Below are positions 57,595-64,000 of a stretch of 64,000 nt of DNA, one piece after another. The stretch is from Myxococcales bacterium. Lineage in GTDB: Bacteria; Myxococcota_A; Bradymonadia; UBA7976; UBA1532. The stretch spans positions 1 through 64,000 of the forward strand of contig JACKDN010000024.1 in assembly GCA_020633465.1 (NCBI GenBank), in the 5' to 3' direction. Numbering within the stretch: position 1 is the stretch's first letter; every line of letters begins with the position of its first letter. The notes under the pieces were generated by a model, which was not told the origin of the DNA, made no database searches, and saw only the letters and a program-made list of their open reading frames with translations. The translations under genes were made by a program, and so were the position numbers.

Positions 57595-58710
57595 TCAGAA
57601 CCCCTGCGCGGCGAGCTCGAAGGCCATGTTGCGATAGAAGCGCACGTGATCGAAGCCCGTGTTGGGATCGGCCTCGTCGTGCTTGGGCTGCCCCACCTCG
57701 TCGAGGTGGTCGGCGGGGATGCACCCGCGGAAGGCGCCCCACTTCGCGCTCTCGACGGTCACCATGCCGTCGTTGGGCAGCAGCGCGGCGCCGTGCGCCG
57801 TGAACGCCGCCATCGGCACCAGCGTGACGTGCATCCGATCCTGGGTGCCGGGGTGCCGCAGCAGCTTGCCGCCGCAGGCGGCCGCGTCCGCGTCGTTCTT
57901 CAGCCCCAGCACGCTGCTCACGCCGGCCCACGACTGGTAGTACACCTTGGCGTCGTCCGGGTTCGCGGCGTTGAACGCCGGCGCCGTCTTCTCGGCGATG
58001 TCCGTCAGCGCGCCCAGCAGATCGGGATCGTCCGCCACCTCGCTGAAGGTGCGCCCCCAGGCCTCGGCCAGCGCGTTCAGCGCGCCGCTGGCCGCGCCGG
58101 GCACCAGCTTCAGCCCCACGTCGGCCACGTTCGAGCCCCGGTGCGGCGTCGAGATGGTCGTCAGGCTGGCCACGCGGTCGCCGTAGCCCAGGCTGCTGAC
58201 GACGTACCGGCTGTCCAGCCCGCCCATCGAGTGCGCGATGACGTTCACCCGGTCGGCGCCGCTCGTCTCGAGCGCCTCGTCGATGGCCCGCGCCAGGTGG
58301 CCCGCCCGCGTCTTCACCGGCGCGTAGGGCGGCACCTGCGCGACGAAGACGGTGTGCCCGTCGGCCTCGAGCGCCTCGGCCACGCCGTACCAGCCCCAGC
58401 GGTTGGTCGGGCTGCCGTCGAAGCCGTGGGCCAGGACGATCGGGTAGGCCGTGGCCTCGCCCGCCGGCTCGTCGCCCAGGGGCGGCAGATCGCAGTCGGG
58501 ATCGGGATCCCAGCAGAACCAATCGCACTCGCCGTCGCCGTACCAGCCACGGCGCTCGCAGATGTCGAAGCTCCAGTCGGCCTTCCCGTCGATGACCGCT
58601 TCGGCGGCCTCGGGCTTGGCGGCCGGCGCGGTGTCCTCCGCCGGCTCGTCGGTGGGCGCCTCACAGGCGGCCAGGGTCAGCGAGGCGAGCAGTACGGCGC
58701 GTCGAATCAT
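57595..58710 (-). CDS. Triacylglycerol lipase lipoprotein
   Basis: 371-aa exported alpha/beta-hydrolase lipase of the Pseudomonas LipA type. Lipobox LTLAAC (residue ~16), a Cys-rich N-terminal segment (CERRGWYGDGECDWFCW), PIVLAHGFDGS (oxyanion region) and nucleophile S161 in VIAHSMGGLDSRYV (AHSMGG in place of the more usual GHSxGG), then ISTPHRGSNVAD and a late DGMVTVES / DHLDEVG region for the acid and His. Hydrolyses triglycerides at the cell surface. ATG 58710; divergent from the PEGA/outer-membrane-like gene and followed by the DUF2325-like gene. Confidence 0.85.
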   Translation of the reverse strand: MIRRAVLLASLTLAACEAPTDEPAEDTAPAAKPEAAEAVIDGKADWSFDICERRGWYGDGECDWFCWDPDPDCDLPPLGDEPAGEATAYPIVLAHGFDGSPTNRWGWYGVAEALEADGHTVFVAQVPPYAPVKTRAGHLARAIDEALETSGADRVNVIAHSMGGLDSRYVVSSLGYGDRVASLTTISTPHRGSNVADVGLKLVPGAASGALNALAEAWGRTFSEVADDPDLLGALTDIAEKTAPAFNAANPDDAKVYYQSWAGVSSVLGLKNDADAAACGGKLLRHPGTQDRMHVTLVPMAAFTAHGAALLPNDGMVTVESAKWGAFRGCIPADHLDEVGQPKHDEADPNTGFDHVRFYRNMAFELAAQGF

Positions 58711-58875
58711 GCGTCACTCCTTCGAGGCGCCGTCGCCTCAGCAATCGACGTGCCCACCCGCATGCGGCGCCGCCGCGCCGGCTCCGCTACCCTGCGCTGG
58801 CAAGTACGCACGCCGTTCGGCCAGCCGAGCCGCCAGGCGCGACGCAAAGGCCCCGTGCGCCGTCCGTCTTGCGGA

Positions 58876-60150
58876 ATGAAGCAACCGGGCGGCATGTTCG
58901 CGACGCGAACCGCCGCCCCCGGACCCCAGACCTCGGCCCCACACCGCGTGAACGCCCTGCACCCGCACCGATCGACCTCGCCGGCCCTCGTCGCCCTCCT
59001 GGCGGTGGCCCTCGCCGGGCCGTCGGTCGCGCACGCCGTCGACGACGACGACGCTCCGCTGCTGCTGAACGTCACCAGCAACGTCGACCCCGAGGTCTAC
59101 GTCGAGCACGACGGCCAGCAGCACTTCGCCGGCCGCCTGCAGCCCAGCGAGCAGCTCGGCGTCCCCCTGCCGGCCGGCACCCACACCGTCCAGATCCGCT
59201 GCGTCCGCGACGGCCTCGTCCCGTGGCGCGCCACGCTCCGGCCCGCGGGCGCCGCGTCCCTCGAGGTCCACTGCGCCCTCGCGCCCCCGCGCCGCGTCCT
59301 GCTCGTCCGCACCACCGCCGAGCGCACCAGCCTCTGGCTCGACGACACCCTCCTCGGCGACCTCTACCCCGCGCCCGAGCCCTTCACCTTGGGCCCCGCG
59401 CCGCCCACCACCAGCACGCTCGCGCCCGGCCAGTGGTACGCCTTCACGCAGCTCACCCGCGGCGGTCACCGCCTGTGCGCCCGCGCCCCCGGCCACCTGC
59501 AGGCGTGCGAGGACTTCACCGTCACCGAGGGCAGCGACATCAGCCGCCTCAGCCTGGTGCTGGACGCCGCCCCGACGGTGACGCCCACCTCGCGCCCGGT
59601 CGCCGCCGAGCCCGCGCCCGCGCCGATCATCGTCACCGTGCCGGCCGCCCCCGCGCCGGCGCCGCGCACCTGGCGTCTGCGGCCCACGCTGGCCGCCCAC
59701 GCCGGCGGCCAGCTGGCCGTCGGGGCCGACGGCGCCGGGCTCTTCGAGCAATCTCTCGACCTCACCTACTGGCCCGATCCGCGGTGGGGCGTGGGCGCCA
59801 CGGCGCTGCTCACCCAGGCGCCGGGCGACGACGCCCTCGGCTGGGGGATCGGCCTGCGCGCCGAGGGCGCGCTCGAGGCGGACGCACCCTGGCGCGGCTG
59901 GGCCAGCCTGCTGCTGCGCCAGCAGGGCCACCCGCTCGACACGGTCGGCGACTTCACCCACCAGCTCTACACCCTGCAGGCAGGCGTCGCCCGCCGCCTC
60001 GGCGCGGGCTTCTGGGCCCGCGGCGGGCTCGAGGCCGGCGTGGACGAGGCGCGCTCGCGTCGGTACCGTCGCGGCGAGCTCGAGACGCTCGCGGATCGGC
60101 GCCTGCTGCTCGCGGCCACCGCCGGCGTCGCCTGGACCTGGGACCTCTGA
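58876..60150 (+). CDS. Exported outer-membrane-like protein with PEGA-type N-terminal region
   Basis: 424-aa protein (ATG 58876; ATG 58894 or GTG 58948 are alternative starts) with a signal peptide ending near VAHA. The middle has a PEGA-like beta region (LLLNVTSNVDPEVYVEHDGQQ, LPAGTHTVQIRCVRDG), a Pro/Ala linker, and a C-terminal ~180 residues of alternating, aromatic-poor strands (WRLRPTLAAHAGGQLAV, TAGVAWTWDL) that end in an aromatic residue plus Leu, like a small outer-membrane barrel. Function unknown. Its stop overlaps the next ATG by 1 base, so it is in an operon with the metalloprotease. Confidence 0.65.
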   Translation: MKQPGGMFATRTAAPGPQTSAPHRVNALHPHRSTSPALVALLAVALAGPSVAHAVDDDDAPLLLNVTSNVDPEVYVEHDGQQHFAGRLQPSEQLGVPLPAGTHTVQIRCVRDGLVPWRATLRPAGAASLEVHCALAPPRRVLLVRTTAERTSLWLDDTLLGDLYPAPEPFTLGPAPPTTSTLAPGQWYAFTQLTRGGHRLCARAPGHLQACEDFTVTEGSDISRLSLVLDAAPTVTPTSRPVAAEPAPAPIIVTVPAAPAPAPRTWRLRPTLAAHAGGQLAVGADGAGLFEQSLDLTYWPDPRWGVGATALLTQAPGDDALGWGIGLRAEGALEADAPWRGWASLLLRQQGHPLDTVGDFTHQLYTLQAGVARRLGAGFWARGGLEAGVDEARSRRYRRGELETLADRRLLLAATAGVAWTWDL

Positions 60151-63100
60151 TGCGCCGCCGACCGCCGCTCACCGCGCTGGCCCTGTTCGCCCTGCTCTTC
60201 GCCGCGTGCGAGGTGCCCGGCGAGGCCCTCTTCGAGTGCCGCCCCGGGGCCGTGCGATCCTGCGCCGCCGGGCCGGCCGCCACCCGCGGCGTCGGCCAAT
60301 GCCGCGCCGGCACCGAGACCTGCGGCGACGACGGGTTCTGGACCGGCGACTGCGCCGGCGCCGTCACCCCCGTCCCGGAGGCGTGCAGCGGGGTGGACGA
60401 CGACTGCGACGGGCAGATCGACGAGGGCGACGTGTGCAGCGAGCGCTGCGCGGCGGGCGAGACGCGGGCCTGCTACGACGGCCCCAGCCAGACGCTGGGC
60501 GTCGGCGCGTGCGTCGCGGGCATCGAGTCCTGTGGCCCGGGCGGCCGCTGGCGGGGCCTCTGCGCGTCGGCCGTCGTGCCCCGCGCCGAGACCTGCGACG
60601 GGGTCGACGAGGACTGCGACGGCGCCGTCGACAACCACGCCGCCTGTGGAGACGACGCCCGCCGACGCCTCGCCGACGAGGTCGGCCCGCTGTGGGTGCG
60701 CAGCCGCCCCGGCCGCCCGGGCCCCAGCCTGCTCACCCCCGCCGGCTGGGGGGTCCTCCACCGCTGCGCCCCCGGTCAGGCGCCCGAGGCCTGCGCCGAC
60801 GCGCTGCTCGAGCGCGCGCCCGCGGCCTTCGGGCTCGACGACCCCACCCGCCAGCTCGCCTACGCGCACACGCGGGCGCTGGGCGCGTCGCGGTACGTCG
60901 TCTACCGCCAGATCCACCGCCGGGGGGCCGACGCCCAGCCCGTGCCCGTCGACAGCGGGGGGCTGATCGTCCGGTGGACCGCCGGCCGCATCGTCCACGT
61001 CGAGAGCCACCTGGCCATCGTGCGCCGGGACGTCGCCGTCCAGCCTGCGCTCGCCTTCGACGCCGACTGGCTGCCCACCGGCGGGCGGCTGGCCGACAGC
61101 GCGCTGGCGGTGTCGCCCCGGGACGAAGGCGAGGCGCTGGAGGCGGCGGCCTACGACCTCCTTTGGCAGGGCGTCTACGCGCGCGGCGACGACGTCCGCC
61201 GCGCCACCTTCGACGCCCGCACGGGCGAGCGCCTCGCCGATCGCTCGGCGCTCGCCTTCGACCTCGATCTCACGCTCTCCACCGAAGAGGGCGCCCCCCG
61301 CACCGACCGCCCCACCGAGGCGGGCGCGGCCCAGCGCGTCTGGGATCTCGCCGTCGACTTCCACGCGTTCGCCGACGACGCCGCGCTGCCCATCGACGGC
61401 GAGGGCCTGGGCGACTCGGCCGTGCGGGACGCGCTGAACCCCGAGGCCGGGCTGCTGCACGCGCGCCTGAGCGATCTCGCCGACCGCTCGGCCTGCGGCG
61501 TGGCCTGCCCCGAGTGCGGCGACTGGACCGAGTGGAGCGAGGCCGATCCGCGCGCCTTCGTCATCGACCCCGAGTGCGTCGGCGCCCACACCATCGCCCA
61601 CGAGGCGGCGCACGTGCTCTACGGCCCCTACCTGCAGGCCCGCCGCTCCCGCCCCCAGGAAGAGGCGATCGAGCACGCCCTGGTCGACCTGACCGCGCTG
61701 GCGTTCGAGTGCCAGCGTCGCGACCCGACGGTCCGCAGCTGCGACTGGACGTCGACCTACGGCGCCTATCGCGACGCCCCGGACGTCAGCCGCTTCTGCG
61801 ATCTGTCGCGCCCCACCGCCACGATGGAGTGCAACGGCATCACGGCCCCCGAGGACTACCAGCGCACCGCCAACAAGCGTGTCTTCGGCGGCCCCGCCGT
61901 CCGGGCCCTCGACGCGTGGGGGGGCGACGCCGCGGCCTTGCGCCGCCTGCACCGCCTGCACACCGCCAGCGTCCTCACGCTCGGCAGCGTCCGGACCCTG
62001 TCGATGACCGAGTTCGCGTTGCACACGCTGGCCGTCTGCCACGACCTCGCGAGCCAGGACGTCTGGGACGTCGCCACGACCCACTGCCAGATCTACCGGC
62101 AGGCGTACGCCGACGCGGGCATCCTGCCGCCCTGCGTGTTCCCCCTCGACCGCGAGCTCTGCAACGGCATCGACGACAACTGCGACGGCCTCGTCGACAA
62201 CTGCGTCGACCCGGCCACCTGCTGCGCCGCGCGCGCCGCCGCCGGCGATCCGCAGGACTGCGATGGGCTCGAGCAGAGCCAACGCGACGGCACGCTGAGC
62301 AGGACGCGCTACGCCGAGGGCCTGCCGGCGCTCGACCCAGCGACGGCCGGGATCGGCCTGTGCCGTCCCGGCTTCGACGTCTGCGACGACGGCGTTTGGC
62401 GTTCGGTCGCCGAGCCTCGCCTACCGACGAACGAGCGCTGCGACGTGGTCCCCGTCGGCGCCCAGCCCAGCGACGAGAACTGCGACGGCCGCGCCAACGA
62501 CGACGCCGTGCGCGTCGCCTGGCTGGTGGACGCGGACGGTGATGGCGTCGGCGCGCCGGGCAGCGAGACACTGCTCTGCGCCGACGCCGCGCCCCCCGGG
62601 ATGGTGCGAGACGACGGCAGACGCGACTGCGACGACGCGGATCCGACGGCCTTCCCCCGCCGCATCGATCTGCTGGAAGGCGACGAGCCCGCGCGCTGCC
62701 AGGAAGCGGGCGAGCCGCCCGTGGACGAGGACTGCGACGGTCTGTTCGACGAGGGCTGCGCCTGCCCGCCCGGCGCCCCGGCCCGAGCCTGCGGCAGCCC
62801 GACCGGCGCCGAGGCCTGCGCGACCGGCCGCCAGGTCTGTGAGGCGGACACTCAGCGGTGGTCCACCGTCTGCGCGGACGCACCCGCCCCCACGCCCGAG
62901 CTGTGCAACGCCGTGGACGACGACTGCGACGGCCGGATCGACGAGCAGCCCACCGATGTCGTTGGCGACGCCACCTGCCCCGCGCCGACCGGGGTGGGCG
63001 AGTGCGCCCAGGGCCACTGGCAGTGCGTCGCCGGCCAGCGCCTTTGCGTCGCCGACGCGCCCCGTGAAGAGGCCTGCGACGACCGCGATCTCGACTGCAA

Positions 63101-63263
63101 CGGCCGCCCCGGCCACCTCGACGCGCTGCGCGCCCACGACCACGACGGCGACGGACACCCCGGGGACACCTACCCGGCGACCTGCCGGCGCACGCACCCC
63201 CGCCCGCTGGACTGCGACGACGACGATCCGCGCGTCGGCCCCTGCGACGGCTCCCTGGACTGA
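60150..63263 (+). CDS. MopE-repeat lipoprotein with HExxH metalloprotease domain
   Basis: 1037-aa lipoprotein: lipobox LLFAAC (residue ~20); two MopE-type modules (CSGVDDDCDGQIDEG, CDGVDEDCDGAVDNH); then a ~500-residue domain with an FTP-like propeptide region (YRQIHRRGADAQPVPVDSGG) and a zinc-protease motif H484-EAA-H488 followed by EEAIEHALVDLTA, which suits a gluzincin/M36-M4-like arrangement. The C-terminal third has more MopE-type and DxDGDG modules (CNGIDDNCDGLVDN, CNAVDDDCDGRIDEQ). Likely a surface or secreted protease processed at the cell surface. ATG overlaps the previous stop by one base. The last gene before the rRNA operon, converging with it. Confidence 0.82.
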   Translation: MRRRPPLTALALFALLFAACEVPGEALFECRPGAVRSCAAGPAATRGVGQCRAGTETCGDDGFWTGDCAGAVTPVPEACSGVDDDCDGQIDEGDVCSERCAAGETRACYDGPSQTLGVGACVAGIESCGPGGRWRGLCASAVVPRAETCDGVDEDCDGAVDNHAACGDDARRRLADEVGPLWVRSRPGRPGPSLLTPAGWGVLHRCAPGQAPEACADALLERAPAAFGLDDPTRQLAYAHTRALGASRYVVYRQIHRRGADAQPVPVDSGGLIVRWTAGRIVHVESHLAIVRRDVAVQPALAFDADWLPTGGRLADSALAVSPRDEGEALEAAAYDLLWQGVYARGDDVRRATFDARTGERLADRSALAFDLDLTLSTEEGAPRTDRPTEAGAAQRVWDLAVDFHAFADDAALPIDGEGLGDSAVRDALNPEAGLLHARLSDLADRSACGVACPECGDWTEWSEADPRAFVIDPECVGAHTIAHEAAHVLYGPYLQARRSRPQEEAIEHALVDLTALAFECQRRDPTVRSCDWTSTYGAYRDAPDVSRFCDLSRPTATMECNGITAPEDYQRTANKRVFGGPAVRALDAWGGDAAALRRLHRLHTASVLTLGSVRTLSMTEFALHTLAVCHDLASQDVWDVATTHCQIYRQAYADAGILPPCVFPLDRELCNGIDDNCDGLVDNCVDPATCCAARAAAGDPQDCDGLEQSQRDGTLSRTRYAEGLPALDPATAGIGLCRPGFDVCDDGVWRSVAEPRLPTNERCDVVPVGAQPSDENCDGRANDDAVRVAWLVDADGDGVGAPGSETLLCADAAPPGMVRDDGRRDCDDADPTAFPRRIDLLEGDEPARCQEAGEPPVDEDCDGLFDEGCACPPGAPARACGSPTGAEACATGRQVCEADTQRWSTVCADAPAPTPELCNAVDDDCDGRIDEQPTDVVGDATCPAPTGVGECAQGHWQCVAGQRLCVADAPREEACDDRDLDCNGRPGHLDALRAHDHDGDGHPGDTYPATCRRTHPRPLDCDDDDPRVGPCDGSLD

Positions 63264-63537
63264 TCGTGCGGATCGAGCGCGACGGCCCCGCGGCTGGAGC
63301 TCCGCAGCGGAACGCCCTCCCTGGACGCGACGCCCAGGCCTGACCGCCGACCCATCGGGCCGCCCCGGGTTCCCGCGTCGAAGGCCCGCGGCGATCGCTG
63401 CGCTGGCGGGGCGATCGCCACGAGACCGGCCCCCGGGGCCGGCCGCCCGCCCGCGGCGACCCCGGCCCGCGGACGCGCCGACGCCCATGAACCCACGGGC
63501 GCAGCGCCGCCTTGTCCGGCGTTGACCGCCAGAAACG

Positions 63538-63572
63538 AAAAAAGGCGCCCCGACATACATCGGGGCGCCTTT
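63538..63572 (-). terminator. rRNA operon intrinsic terminator
   Basis: On the minus strand a perfect GC-rich stem (GGCGCCCCGA paired with TCGGGGCGCC, loop TGTATG) is followed by a run of six T (read as A at 63538-63543). It lies just after the 5S gene, as expected for the end of an rRNA operon. Confidence 0.9.
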
Positions 63573-63580
63573 GGAAAAGG

Positions 63581-63698
63581 CTCCGGCGGCGACCTACTCT
63601 CCCACGCAGAGATCCGCGCAGTACCATCGGCGCTGAGGGGCTTAACTGCCGAGTTCGGGATGGGATCGGGTGTGGCCCCCTCGCTAAAGCCACCGGAA
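63581..63698 (-). rRNA. rrf: 5S ribosomal RNA
   Basis: Minus-strand 5S gene of about 118 nt. The ends pair (TCCGGTGGC with GCCGCCGGA), and the conserved cores CACACCCGATCCCATCCCGAACTCGG, CAGCGCCGATGGTACTGC and GGGAGAGTAGGTC are visible in the reverse complement. It lies downstream of the 23S gene in the operon and before the terminator. Ends are set from the terminal helix and may be off by one or two bases. Confidence 0.95.
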
Positions 63699-63775
63699 AA
63701 AGGAGTCGGTTTCGTCGAGTGAGTGTGAGTCGCGGGTGAATCGCGGGGGTAGCAGGCGCCTTCCGGAAAGAGGAT

Positions 63776-64000
<225 letters not shown>

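Overview
The window is very GC-rich chromosomal DNA from a bacterium that looks like a member of the Myxococcota (or a near deltaproteobacterial relative). The clues are several lipoproteins with Asp/Ala/Pro linkers and MopE-type C-x3-D-x-DCDG repeats, receiver-DUF4388-J-domain and FHA-TPR signalling proteins, many GTG starts, and frequent ATGA/GTGA gene overlaps. No species can be named. The right end enters an rRNA operon on the minus strand (3' end of 23S, complete 5S, terminator).

Layout. 1-3964: a partial Glu/Gln-rich protein, then a Fur-family regulator translationally coupled to a Ppx/GppA phosphatase, then an acetolactate-synthase-like ThDP enzyme. 3965-6465: a 2.5-kb gene-free, repeat-rich block with a 17-bp tandem repeat, REP-like hairpins, a 149-bp element with perfect 21-bp inverted ends, and three copies of a ~477-bp repeat. 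6466-11165: a two-gene operon that I read as a RADAR anti-phage system, an RdrA-like P-loop ATPase and an RdrB-like divergent adenosine deaminase with all catalytic motifs. 11190-18526: exported proteins and lipoproteins (FG-GAP-like plus TPR, OmpA-like, thioredoxin-like, a long beta-propeller-like lipoprotein with frame breaks) and a methyltransferase. 18533-24366 (minus): a WecA-type glycosyl-phosphate transferase and a 1365-aa MopE/fibrinogen-like lipoprotein. 24489-27837: deoC with an unusual N-terminal extension, a PHA-granule-type small protein and an alpha/beta-hydrolase lipoprotein. 27922-35414 (minus): two operons, one of surface lipoproteins and one SDR / ABC-2-type membrane protein / sirtuin. 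35541-43930: cytochrome c maturation-like genes, a Cys-rich lipoprotein, mobA plus a glutamine amidotransferase, an EI24 membrane protein, an FHA protein coupled to comEC, and a GT-C-like membrane protein. 44072-56475: signalling proteins, a C-terminal processing protease, and a tightly overlapping operon DUF423 / M16 protease / orphan FliI-SctN-like ATPase / M16-like partner. 56457-63263: a DUF2325-like protein, a lipase lipoprotein, an outer-membrane-like protein and a 1037-aa MopE-repeat metalloprotease. The 63264-63537 stretch holds nothing I can recognise.

The most interesting locus is the RADAR pair together with the repeat block in front of it. The repeats and the abrupt AT-richer codon use in the second half of rdrA mark it as a defence island acquired or remodelled by transfer. 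Three genes (14836-18526, 36119-36753, comEC) carry one-base frame breaks in G/C runs. These look more like assembly indels than true pseudogenes, so single-base accuracy in this window should be treated with care.
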